From Orlajensenia leifsoniae (GTDB lineage: Bacteria; Actinomycetota; Actinomycetes; Actinomycetales; Microbacteriaceae): a stretch of 64,000 bases of DNA. The DNA is taken from contig NZ_SPQZ01000004.1 of the NCBI RefSeq assembly GCF_004570845.1, positions 310,001 to 374,000 on the forward strand, given 5' to 3'. The notes under the pieces are model-generated. The model was not told the origin of the DNA. It saw nothing but the letters and a program-made list of their open reading frames with translations, and did no database searches. The position numbers were made by a program, and so were the translations under genes. Below, piece after piece: positions 16,258-24,249 of this stretch (the stretch's first letter is position 1; every line of letters starts with the position of its first letter).

Positions 16258-17198
16258 GCATCACCGTCACCCACGAGCTCGACAGTCATGTGATCGTCCG
16301 CGACGGCGACGTGGAACTCGCGCGCTACACCTACAGGCCCGACACGGTCCAACTGGAGTCGCCCAAGCCCTACCTGCATCCGTTGCGCACCCGGGGCGGA
16401 GACCCGGTCACCCTGTTCCGTCCGCACGACCACGTCTGGCACAAGGGCATCGCCTGGTCGCTGCCGCACGTCGGAGACGAGAACTTCTGGGGCGGGCCGA
16501 CGTACGTGCACGGGCAGTTCTACGTGCAGCTCGAGAACAACGGTCGGGCAGAGCACGAACGCATGACGGAGCTCGAGGCGACGGCGGATGCCGCGACCAT
16601 CGCGCACAGGCTCCGCTGGATGACCCAGGACGGTCGGCCGATCATCGAGGAGGACCGCCGCATCGGCGTCCACCTGGTCGATGACGCCTGGGTGCTCGTG
16701 TTCGAGACCGCGATGCGCAACGCCTCCGACGCCACGATCTCCATCGGATCCCCCACCACCAAGGGGCGCGAGAACGCCGGCTACGGCGGGCTGTTCTGGC
16801 GCGGCCCGCGGTCGTTCACCGGCGGTACCGTGCGCACACCCTTGGGCGACGGCGGCGACGAGCTGCGCGGATCCCGGCTGGAGTGGATGGGCTTCACCGG
16901 CCGGCAGGACGGCTCGGGCGGCACCTCGACCCTCGTGATCGTGGACGACGTCGAGAATCCGCGGCATCCGCCCCAGTGGTTCGCCCGCAGCGAGGAGTTC
17001 GCCTGCCTGTGCCCGGCCCCGTTCTTCAGCGAGGAGCTCGCATTCGAGGCGGGGGAGAGCATCCGCTTCAGGTATGCCGTGGTCATCGCCGACGGTCACG
17101 GCGAGGAGGGCGGGGCCGCTCGGCTCGCCGATCTCGGGCGCGGGCTGCTGGACGCGGGGCGTGTCTCGAATCGACTCCTGGAGGACAGCCGCTCATGA
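16254..17198 (+). CDS. DUF6807 family protein (often misnamed PmoA)
   Basis: A 314-residue soluble protein. The striking conserved stretch near residues 60-90 reads RPHDHVWHKGIAWS followed by ENFWGGPTYVHGQFY, with three histidines in HDHVWH that could bind a metal or serve as catalysts; a later part has PTTKGRENAGYGGLFWR. The family is often labelled methane oxygenase PmoA, but there are no membrane helices and no monooxygenase subunits here, so that name is misleading. It overlaps the dehydrogenase before it and the cupin after it. I infer a step on an oxidised glycoside, such as elimination or hydrolysis; this is not shown. Confidence 0.8.
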   Translation: MSITVTHELDSHVIVRDGDVELARYTYRPDTVQLESPKPYLHPLRTRGGDPVTLFRPHDHVWHKGIAWSLPHVGDENFWGGPTYVHGQFYVQLENNGRAEHERMTELEATADAATIAHRLRWMTQDGRPIIEEDRRIGVHLVDDAWVLVFETAMRNASDATISIGSPTTKGRENAGYGGLFWRGPRSFTGGTVRTPLGDGGDELRGSRLEWMGFTGRQDGSGGTSTLVIVDDVENPRHPPQWFARSEEFACLCPAPFFSEELAFEAGESIRFRYAVVIADGHGEEGGAARLADLGRGLLDAGRVSNRLLEDSRS

Positions 17199-17920
17199 CC
17201 GGTGCAGCGTTCCCCGGGGGGACGAGCGTCACCAGGCTGAACGTCTATACGGATGCAGCACCCGACGCGCTGCACGGCGGCACCCCGCACCTGCACACAG
17301 TGTCGACCGAGGCCTACATCGTGACGGCTGGCTCGGGGGAGCTGCAGACCATCGACCGCGCCGGCTTCCACACGGCAGAGCTGGCAGCGGGGAGCGTCAT
17401 CTGGTTCGGCGCCGGCACGATTCATCGTGCCGTCAACCACGGGGGACTCGAGGTGGCCGTGATCATGTCGAACGCCGGGTTGCCCGAAGCCGGGGACGCG
17501 GTCATGACGTTCCCCGCTGCGGTGGTGGCGGATGCCGCTCGCTACGCCGACGCCGCCACGCTGCCGGATGCCTCTATCGACCGTGCGGCCGCCTCAGCCG
17601 CGGCTGCGCGCCGGCGAGACCTGGCGGTCGAGGGGTTCGGGCTGCTGCGGGAGGCCGCTCTCGCCGGACGCCCGGAGCCGCTCGAGGAGTTCTACGCCGC
17701 GGCAGTGAAGCTGGTCTCGGGGCGCGCTGCCGAGTGGCGCGGGATCTGGGAGGAGCGGGTGCTCGGTGACGTGTCGCGGACGCGTGGTCTGCTCGACGAT
17801 CTCGCCGCCGGCCGTAGCGCGCGGCTCGGGGTCAGCGGTGCGACGTCAGCCTCGCCCCACGACGGAGAGCCGAAGTTCGGCATGTGCGGACTGCTGCGCA
17901 CCTACGACATCAGCGTCTGA
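17195..17920 (+). CDS. Cupin-domain protein
   Basis: A 241-residue protein. Residues about 20-95 form a cupin: HLHTVSTEAYIVTAGSG supplies two His and one Glu, and GSVIWFGAGTIHRAVN a third His, the usual metal set. The C-terminal part (about 120-241) is helical, Ala-rich and of unknown type. It starts in an ATGA overlap after GGAGG. It could be a sugar isomerase or a sensor of the pathway intermediate. No closer family is recognised. Confidence 0.75.
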   Translation: MTGAAFPGGTSVTRLNVYTDAAPDALHGGTPHLHTVSTEAYIVTAGSGELQTIDRAGFHTAELAAGSVIWFGAGTIHRAVNHGGLEVAVIMSNAGLPEAGDAVMTFPAAVVADAARYADAATLPDASIDRAAASAAAARRRDLAVEGFGLLREAALAGRPEPLEEFYAAAVKLVSGRAAEWRGIWEERVLGDVSRTRGLLDDLAAGRSARLGVSGATSASPHDGEPKFGMCGLLRTYDISV

Positions 17921-17938
17921 CCTCAGCGACCTGCTGAA

Positions 17939-18008
17939 AACAGGCCCGATCGGCTTGGGCAGGCTGGGAATGGTGCGTTCTGGCCTGTGCGGGCTGATCG
18001 AGCCTGTT
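17939..18008. repeat. Intergenic palindromic element (family A)
   Basis: Outer arms AACAGGCCCGATCGGC (17939-17954) and GCTGATCGAGCCTGTT (17993-18008) pair at 14 of 16 positions. Inside is a second, weaker hairpin built on GCAGGCT and GGCCTG. The layout of nested CAGGC blocks resembles the elements at 21533-21601 and 36666-36746. It may end the cupin transcript or be a REP-like repeat. Confidence 0.65.
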
Positions 18009-18039
18009 CTCGAGCAGCGATGTGGGAGGCAACGGGAAT

Positions 18040-18053
18040 GGAAAACGTTTTCC
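18040..18053. promoter_or_regulatory. LacI-type operator, perfect palindrome
   Basis: GGAAAACGTTTTCC is a perfect 14-base palindrome 53 bases before the fusion gene at 18107. It is the best-matching member of the operator set seen at 10394, 11574, 11696, 27539, 27571 and 29801. Confidence 0.78.
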
Positions 18054-18106
18054 GCCTGAGGTAACGTGGAAGCAACGGATCAGTCAACGGTGACCCAGGG
18101 AGTTCG

Positions 18107-20209
18107 ATGAGCCAGACCTCGACGACACAGGCGACCGACACGAGCGCCGCATCGCTCGCGAAGCCGCGCGTCATCCTCGTCGGCGCCAACGGCTTCGGTG
18201 CCGTACATCTGCGCAATCTTGAGCGTCTGCGCGACAGCGTCGAGCTCGTCGCCCTCGCCGACCCCCACCGAGGTCCTGCCGACGGATACGGGGCCGACGT
18301 GCCGCTGCATCCGTCGCTCGGTGACGCATTGCGGTCGACGGATGCCGCAGGCATCCGGGTCGACATCGTCATCGTCGCGACTCCGATCGGCACGCACGCC
18401 GACCTGGCCGAGACCGCCATGAGAGCCGGCGCTGACGTTTACGTCGAGAAACCTCCCGTGGCGAGCATGGCCGATTTCGAGCGCCTGCTGCGGGTGCAGG
18501 ATGAGACCGGGCGGGCAGTGCAGGTGGGGTTCCAGAGCCTCGGCTCGCACGCCCTCGATGCGATTGCCGCGCACGGAACCGTGTGGTCGGTGGCCGCGCA
18601 CGCGACCTGGCTGCGCGATCGCGCCTACTGGTCGCGTTCGCCCTGGGCGGGCAAACGCGTGGTCGACGGAAAGCCCATGATCGACGGTGTCGCCACGAAC
18701 CCCCTGGCGCACGCCGTGGCGACGGCGCTGCGCATCGCCGGCGCCCGCCGGCGTGACGATGTCGCGAGCGTCGAGGTCGAGCTCTACCGGGCGAACGACA
18801 TCGAGAGCGACGACACCACGAGCCTGCGAGTGCGGCTGGAGAGTGGCGAGGTGGTGAGCGCGGCGCTCACGCTGTGCGCCGCCGAGCAGCACGATCCCGA
18901 ACTCTCGGTGCGCACTGATGCCGGCGAACTCACGTTCTGGTACACCCGCGACGAGCTCGCGGGGGCGGAGGCGGCTCCGGATGCAGCACCGGATGCCGTG
19001 CGCGGCGTCGCCGAGACGGGCACGGCCGCATCCGTCACCCACGGACGCACCGACCTGTTCGAGAACCTGCTCGCGCACCGGGCCACGGGCGAGCCCCTGC
19101 TGTCGTCGCTCGTCGACTCGGGCGCCTACATGGAGGTGCTCGAGGCGATCCGCACGCACGACGAACCCCTCGCGATCGACGCCGCCTTCGTGACCTGGCA
19201 GGGCGAGGGCGATGCGGCGCATCCGGTGGTCGACGACGTCGACTGGTGGGTGCAGCGCACCGCGGCCGCGGGCGCGCTGTTCAGCGAGATGCGGGTGCCC
19301 TGGGCCGTGGCGGCGCCGAGCGGACGGCAGGAGACGATCGCCGCGGCGTCCGGAGCGGCGTCCGGAGCGGCGTGCGGTGCTGCGGGTGTCGCGGCATCCG
19401 ATGCCCCCGTCGCCGTCTGGGGCGACGGCTCGACGGTCACCCCCACGTCGTCACCGCGTCCGTTCCTGCATCCGCTCCGTACGCCGGCGGGCGTCGTGGT
19501 GAGCGACGCGCATCCGCGCGACCACGACTGGCACATCGGTCTGTCGGTCGGGGTGCAGCACGTCGACGGCGTGAACTTCTGGGGCGGACGCACCTACGTG
19601 CACGGCTCCGGCTACCAGTGGCTCGATGACCATGGGCGCGTCGAAGTGCAGGAGGCCGTCGTCGGCGATGGCTCGCTGAGCTCCCGGAGCGACTGGATCG
19701 GGCCGGATGCTGTGGTCCGGCTGCATGAGAATCAGGAACTCCGGTTCGAGCAGGTCGCCCCCGGCGTCGTCACCTTCCGGCTGACCTTCGAGCTCGCGAA
19801 TGCCACCGATCATGCGATCAGCCTGGGGAGTCCCGGCAGCAACGGGCGTGCGGGCGGCGGCTACGGCGGACTGAGTTGGCGGCTCGCTCGCGGCACCGAG
19901 GTGCGGGTACGCACGGCGGAGGCAGCAGGGGAGGCGTCCTGTCACGGAGCGATCGCGCCGTGGATCGCCTGGACCGCCGAGTTCGACGGCGGCACGGCCA
20001 CGGTCGCGCTGGCCGGGGCGGATGACGTCACCAGGGCCGACCCGTGGTTCGTCCGCGTGGCCGACTATCCGGGCATCGGATCGTCGCTGGCGTGGGAGTC
20101 CGAGGTGCTCATGCGGCCCGGCGAGTCCGTCGTGCGGAGCTTCACCGGGCTGGTCGCCGACGGGGAGCTCGCTGACGAGCGCGTCGCCGAGCTGCTGCGA
20201 CAGGCATGA
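18107..20209 (+). CDS. Fusion: Gfo/Idh/MocA oxidoreductase plus DUF6807 domain
   Basis: A 700-residue two-domain protein. Residues about 20-370 are a Gfo/Idh/MocA dehydrogenase: RVILVGANGFGAVHLRNL, VDIVIVATPIGTHADLA and DVYVEKPPVASMADFE. Residues about 395-435 are an Ala/Ser/Gly linker (AASGAASGAACGAAG). Residues about 440-700 are DUF6807, with HPRDHDWHIGLSVGVQHVDG and NFWGGRTYVHGSGYQW, repeating the His-rich motif of the gene at 16254. A perfect LacI-type operator lies upstream, and the next gene overlaps the end (ATGA). The fusion of activities that are separate two genes earlier implies consecutive steps on one substrate. Confidence 0.86.
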   Translation: MSQTSTTQATDTSAASLAKPRVILVGANGFGAVHLRNLERLRDSVELVALADPHRGPADGYGADVPLHPSLGDALRSTDAAGIRVDIVIVATPIGTHADLAETAMRAGADVYVEKPPVASMADFERLLRVQDETGRAVQVGFQSLGSHALDAIAAHGTVWSVAAHATWLRDRAYWSRSPWAGKRVVDGKPMIDGVATNPLAHAVATALRIAGARRRDDVASVEVELYRANDIESDDTTSLRVRLESGEVVSAALTLCAAEQHDPELSVRTDAGELTFWYTRDELAGAEAAPDAAPDAVRGVAETGTAASVTHGRTDLFENLLAHRATGEPLLSSLVDSGAYMEVLEAIRTHDEPLAIDAAFVTWQGEGDAAHPVVDDVDWWVQRTAAAGALFSEMRVPWAVAAPSGRQETIAAASGAASGAACGAAGVAASDAPVAVWGDGSTVTPTSSPRPFLHPLRTPAGVVVSDAHPRDHDWHIGLSVGVQHVDGVNFWGGRTYVHGSGYQWLDDHGRVEVQEAVVGDGSLSSRSDWIGPDAVVRLHENQELRFEQVAPGVVTFRLTFELANATDHAISLGSPGSNGRAGGGYGGLSWRLARGTEVRVRTAEAAGEASCHGAIAPWIAWTAEFDGGTATVALAGADDVTRADPWFVRVADYPGIGSSLAWESEVLMRPGESVVRSFTGLVADGELADERVAELLRQA

Positions 20210-21300
20210 GTGTGGCTGCTGCGACGGATGCCGAACCCGAGGAGGGCGACGAGCTCGGCGCCAAGCACGATCGGGTGCGCGCCATCCTGCGGCAGCGCGG
20301 CGCCGACAGCGTGCTGCTCGAGTCGCAGGCCGCCGTCGCCTGGATGCTCGGCGGCGCGCGGGTGCACGTGAGCCTGGCGGCTCCGCCGATCGTGGCGGTG
20401 CGCGTCGATGCGGCATCCGTCACGGTGTTCGCGACCAGCAACGAGGGTCATCGCCTGCGCGCCGAGGAGCTGCCTGCGGGTGTCGAGCTGGTCGAGCGGG
20501 CGTGGTTCGAGGCGGTGCCGACGGATGCGGCCCTGCGGGAGTCAGCGGTCGACGCCGAGCTGCGCGCTGCTCGACGGGTGCTGCTTCCGGTCGAGCAGGA
20601 CCGCTACCGGGAACTCGGCGCCGATGCGGCCGCGGCCCTCGGCGATGTGCTGCGTGCCGCCGGCCCCGATGACACCGAGCGCGCGATCGCAGCCAGGCTC
20701 GCCTCGCGACTCATCGAACTCGGCGCTGATCCGGTGGTGCTGCTGGTCGCGGGGGAGTCGCGGCTGGCGGAGCGGCATCCGTTGCCGACGGATGCCGCCC
20801 TCGGCCGCCGCGCCATGGCCGTCGTCTGCGCGCGCCGCCACGGTCTGATCGCGAACGTCACCCGGTGGGTGAGGTTCGGAGGAGCGTCAGCGTCGGAGCT
20901 CGATGCCGAGAGGCGGATCCTCGAGGTGGAGGCCGACGGCTTCGACGCGCTGCGACGCCGAGCAGGCCTCGCGGATGTGCTGGGCACCATCACCGCGGCG
21001 TATCCCGCGCACGACTTCGCCGACGACGAGTGGGAGCGGCACCATCAGGGCGGCGCGGCCGGCTACAACGGCCGCGATCCGCGCCTCGCGCCCGGGGTCG
21101 ACGAGCCGATCGAGTTCGGGCAGGCGTTCGCGCTCAACCCGAGCGCCCCGGGCGTGAAGGTGGAGGACACCGTGCTGCTGGTGCCGGATGCCGCCGGCGA
21201 CGCAGCTGGCGAGGCGGCACTGGAGGTGCTCACCCGCGATCCGGCGTGGCCGACGATCGCGGTGCGCGGAGTCGAGCGTCCGGTGACGTTGGAGCGCTGA
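20206..21300 (+). CDS. M24 (creatinase/aminopeptidase P)-like protein lacking clear metal ligands
   Basis: A 364-residue protein with an N-terminal creatinase-like domain (AAVAWMLGGARVHVSL, residues about 40-125) and a pita-bread-like C-terminal part (about 130-350). The region ERHPLPTDAALGRRAMAV and HHQGGAAGYNGRDPRL align in order with M24 active-site segments, but the usual Asp-Asp-His-Glu-Glu ligands are not evident: LIANVTRWVRFGG stands where a DxG...D segment is expected. It may therefore not be a peptidase. It overlaps the dehydrogenase-DUF6807 fusion (ATGA), so a role in the same pathway is likely. The family assignment is moderate. Confidence 0.7.
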   Translation: MSVAAATDAEPEEGDELGAKHDRVRAILRQRGADSVLLESQAAVAWMLGGARVHVSLAAPPIVAVRVDAASVTVFATSNEGHRLRAEELPAGVELVERAWFEAVPTDAALRESAVDAELRAARRVLLPVEQDRYRELGADAAAALGDVLRAAGPDDTERAIAARLASRLIELGADPVVLLVAGESRLAERHPLPTDAALGRRAMAVVCARRHGLIANVTRWVRFGGASASELDAERRILEVEADGFDALRRRAGLADVLGTITAAYPAHDFADDEWERHHQGGAAGYNGRDPRLAPGVDEPIEFGQAFALNPSAPGVKVEDTVLLVPDAAGDAAGEAALEVLTRDPAWPTIAVRGVERPVTLER

Positions 21301-21314
21301 GGGCGTCCCGATGC

Positions 21315-21520
21315 GCCCGCAGAGACAGCGACGGAGTCGCCGTCGAAGCGCGGTGCATTGCGCGGTTCGACGGTGGCGGGCTTCGGCGCGCTCGCTGCGC
21401 TCCCGTGCCTCTGCCAGCGGGGACGGTGATGACCCGCTCGCTGAGGCCCGACGGAGTCGCGGTCGAAGCGCTTCCCGATCCGCTCGCTGCGCTCCCGTGC
21501 CTCTGCCAGCGGGGACAGAA
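21315..21520. repeat. Intergenic repeat related to the moaE-moaD repeat (family C)
   Basis: Two related units lie in tandem. Each has a left part with ACGGAGTCGC and GTCGAAGCG and a right part CTCGCTGCGCTCCCGTGC followed by CTCTGCCAGCGGGGAC, which occurs identically near 21388-21426 and 21483-21516. The CAGAG...CTCTG halves are complementary, so each unit can fold. The same sequence family is at 2183-2309. It lies between the convergent M24-like and aldehyde dehydrogenase genes. Confidence 0.7.
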
Positions 21521-21532
21521 GACGTAATCGAG

Positions 21533-21601
21533 AACAGGCCTGAACTGCGGGGACAGGCCGGATTTGCCTGTGCTCGTGCGAAAGGTCAGATCCGGCCTGT
21601 T
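21533..21601. repeat. Intergenic palindromic element (family A)
   Basis: ACAGGCCGGAT at 21553 pairs with ATCCGGCCTGT at 21590-21600, and AACAGGCCTGA at 21533 can compete for the same right arm. This resembles the elements at 17939 and 36666. Confidence 0.6.
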
Positions 21602-21613
21602 GCGGGTGCGGGA

Positions 21614-21639
21614 CGCTTCGGCCGCGGACTGCGTCCGGG
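21614..21639. repeat. 26-base dispersed repeat (family B), copy 1
   Basis: The 26 bases starting CGCTTCGGCCGCGG and ending CTGCGTCCGGG are identical to 35213-35238, and their first 17 bases recur at 33732-33748. GGACTGCGTCC inside it can form a small hairpin. It lies 3' of converging genes. Confidence 0.75.
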
Positions 21640-21664
21640 CTTCAGCGCGCGGGAGACGGCAGGG

Positions 21665-23146
21665 TCAGCGCGCGGCCAGCTGCAGCTCACCATCGACGCG
21701 GCGGGGCGCACGGGCGACGTTCGCGTCGCGCAGCGGTGCCGGGAGGAGCGCATCCGGGGCGTCCTGGAAGGCGATCGGACGCAGGAACCGACGGATCGCG
21801 CTCGCGCCGACCGAGGTGTGCAGCGAGGTGGTCGCCGGCCACGGTCCGCCGTGATGCTGCGACCAGGTGACGGCGACGCCCGTGGGCCAGCCCGCGAACA
21901 GCACGCGTCCGGCGATCTCTGAGAGGCGTTCGACGACGGATGCCGCATCGTCACTCGGCTCGGAGTGCATCGTCGCGGTCAGGGATCCGCCGAGCACGGC
22001 GAGGGCTGCGAACAGCTCGGCCTCGTCGGCGTACTCCACGAGCAGGGTGACCGGGCCGAAGCACTCCTCGAGCAGCGTCTCGGGGCGGGCCGCTACGGCG
22101 CCGGCGTCGGTGCGGAGCACGATGGGCTGCGGGGCGTCGGTGTCATCGTCGATGGCTCCGACGACGATGGAGACCGAGGGGTCTCCGACGAGGGCGCCGA
22201 GACCAGCCGGGAACGCGTCGGCGATGCGGTCCGTCAGCAGGCGGCCGGTCGTCGTCGGAGCCACGGCAGCGGCGAGGTCGTCGGCGAAGCGCGTTCCGGC
22301 GGGCACGAACACCACGCCGGGCTTGGTGCAGAACTGGCCGGAGCCGAGCGTGAACGACCCGGCGAGTCCGGTCGCGAGGGCGGCGCCGCGGGCCTCGACG
22401 GCGGCGGCCGTGATGACGACGGGGTTGATCGAGCCCAGCTCGCCGTAGAAGGGGATGGGGTCGGGCCGGCTCGAGGCCAGGTCGAAGAGGGCGCGGCCGC
22501 CCGAGAGCGATCCGGTGAAGCCGGCGGCGGCGACGGCCGGGTGCTGCACGAGGGCGTTGCCGGCCTCGCGTCCGGAGACGAGCGCGAAGATGCCGTCGGG
22601 AGCACCGGCCGCGGCGAGGCCATCCGTCACGATCTCGGCCGTGCGCACGGACAGGCGCGGATGCCCCGAGTGAGCCTTCACGATGACGGGGCAGCCGGCC
22701 GCGAGAGCCGACGCGGTGTCGCCGCCCGCCACCGAGAAGGCGAACGGGAAGTTCGACGCGGAGTACACCGCGACAGGTCCGACGGCGGTGAGCATGCGGC
22801 GGATCTCGGGACGCGGCGGGGTCGCAGCCGCATCCGCGTGGTCGATCGTGATCTCACGCCAGGCGCCGTCGTCGATGACCGCCGCGAACAGCCGCAGCTG
22901 CCCGGTGGTGCGGCCGACCTCGCCGGTGAGGCGCACGGTTCCGAGGTGGGTCTCCTCGTCGGCGAGAGCCACGAGTTCTGCGGTGTTGGCGTCGAGGGCA
23001 TCGGCGACGGCGCGCAGCCAGCCGGCGCGCGCGGCGTCGTCGGAGGCCCGCACGAGGGGAGCAGCGCCGGCGGCGGCTGCAGTGACAGCGGCGAGCCGGG
23101 CGTCGTCGGTCGGGGAGGTCTGCGCGAGGAGAGCGGTGTCGGTCAT
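21665..23146 (-). CDS. Alpha-ketoglutarate semialdehyde (2,5-dioxopentanoate) dehydrogenase
   Basis: A 493-residue NAD(P)-dependent aldehyde dehydrogenase of the group that oxidises 2,5-dioxopentanoate to 2-oxoglutarate. The catalytic Cys is in GSGQFCTKPG and the general-base Glu in FYGELGSINPV; the nucleotide-binding loop region is AGFTGSLSGG. The N-terminal VGPVAVYSASNFPFAFSVAG is typical of this subfamily rather than of other aldehyde dehydrogenases. It is the last gene of a five-gene operon whose KdgD-like member makes the same semialdehyde, which supports the assignment. Confidence 0.88.
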   Translation of the reverse strand: MTDTALLAQTSPTDDARLAAVTAAAAGAAPLVRASDDAARAGWLRAVADALDANTAELVALADEETHLGTVRLTGEVGRTTGQLRLFAAVIDDGAWREITIDHADAAATPPRPEIRRMLTAVGPVAVYSASNFPFAFSVAGGDTASALAAGCPVIVKAHSGHPRLSVRTAEIVTDGLAAAGAPDGIFALVSGREAGNALVQHPAVAAAGFTGSLSGGRALFDLASSRPDPIPFYGELGSINPVVITAAAVEARGAALATGLAGSFTLGSGQFCTKPGVVFVPAGTRFADDLAAAVAPTTTGRLLTDRIADAFPAGLGALVGDPSVSIVVGAIDDDTDAPQPIVLRTDAGAVAARPETLLEECFGPVTLLVEYADEAELFAALAVLGGSLTATMHSEPSDDAASVVERLSEIAGRVLFAGWPTGVAVTWSQHHGGPWPATTSLHTSVGASAIRRFLRPIAFQDAPDALLPAPLRDANVARAPRRVDGELQLAAR

Positions 23147-24249
23147 GAGGTGAAGCCTTCCGTGAAGAGGAGTCCGAGGCCCGGCGAACCGGTCTGGGTG
23201 AGACGGGAGTCCGCGATGCGCACCGGGCTCGGGCCCCTGAGAGCGCCGAGTTCGCCGAAGCCGGCATCCTCCACGTCTTCGACCAGCACCGAGCCGGCCG
23301 GGCCAATGCCGGCGGCCCCGGCGCCGTCGAGCGTCAGGGCGAGCTGCCCCGAGAGCTCGGGCAACAGGTGCGGATACAGCGGCACGCCGTGCTCGAGCGC
23401 TGCTGCGGCGATGCGGCGGAACGGCGTGATGCCGCCGACCCGCACGATGTTGGGCTGCACGACGCCCGCGGCCCCGCTCTGCAGGAACTCGTCGAAGCGC
23501 TGGCGGGTGTGCAGGTTCTCGCCGACGGCGATGGGCACGGAGGTGCGGCCGGCCAGGACGATGTGCCCAGGCAGGTCTTCGGCCCGCAGCGGCTCCTCGA
23601 TCCAGGCGGGATCGAAGGCCTCGAGCGCCTGCATGGCCGTGGTGGCGCGCTCGAGATCCCAGCGCTGGTTCGCGTCGATCATCAGGCGGCGGTCATCGCC
23701 GAGGAGCTCGCGGACGGCTCGCACGCGGTCCACGTCCTCGGCCAGTGACGGTCGACCCACCTTGATCTTCACGGCATCGTGCCCGGCGTCGATCCAGCGC
23801 TGCACCTGTGCCAGCAGTTCATCGGTCGTGTAGTGCAGGTTCACCCCGCTGCCGTAGACCTCCACACTCCGGTGGCGGATGCCGATCTCGTCGGCGATCG
23901 AGCATCCGTTCGCCCGTGCCCGCGCATCCCAGAGGGCGAGGTCGAGCCCGGCCAGCGCGATGGTGGTGAGCCCGCCGCCGCCCGCCTCGTGCAGGTGTTC
24001 CCAGACGCTCTGCCAGATGGCCTCCGGATCGCCGTCGCGACCGATGGCGGTGCGCCAGATGTCGTGCTGCAGAAGTGCGAGCACGGCCTCGGCGCCGATC
24101 GTCGGCGTCCAGCTGAAACCGAAGCCGACGGCGCCGTCGTCGAGCTCGACGCGCGTGGGCAGCACCACCACGCTCGTCACGTCGGGACCCCACGGCCGGT
24201 GCAGGGGGATGCGCACGAGACGGGAGTCGAAGGAACGGATGCCGTTCAC
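23143..24249 (-). CDS. Mandelate racemase/muconate lactonizing enzyme family sugar-acid dehydratase
   Basis: A 368-residue enolase-superfamily enzyme. The N-terminal capping domain covers about 1-125. In the barrel, AVKIKVGRPSL carries the KxK motif, LMIDANQRWDL, WIEEPL and IAVGENL give the Asp, Glu and Glu metal ligands, and YPHLLPELSG supplies the late His used for acid/base chemistry in the mandelate racemase subgroup. It probably dehydrates a sugar acid, such as a glucarate, galactarate or galactonate-type compound. The exact substrate is open. Both ends overlap neighbours by four bases. Confidence 0.85.
   Translation of the reverse strand: MNGIRSFDSRLVRIPLHRPWGPDVTSVVVLPTRVELDDGAVGFGFSWTPTIGAEAVLALLQHDIWRTAIGRDGDPEAIWQSVWEHLHEAGGGGLTTIALAGLDLALWDARARANGCSIADEIGIRHRSVEVYGSGVNLHYTTDELLAQVQRWIDAGHDAVKIKVGRPSLAEDVDRVRAVRELLGDDRRLMIDANQRWDLERATTAMQALEAFDPAWIEEPLRAEDLPGHIVLAGRTSVPIAVGENLHTRQRFDEFLQSGAAGVVQPNIVRVGGITPFRRIAAAALEHGVPLYPHLLPELSGQLALTLDGAGAAGIGPAGSVLVEDVEDAGFGELGALRGPSPVRIADSRLTQTGSPGLGLLFTEGFTS

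Noticed and set aside
16254-17198. Methane/ammonia monooxygenase subunit (PmoA)
   Set aside because: The name is attached to this family in databases, but there are no membrane helices and no PmoB or PmoC partner. The context is sugar metabolism.
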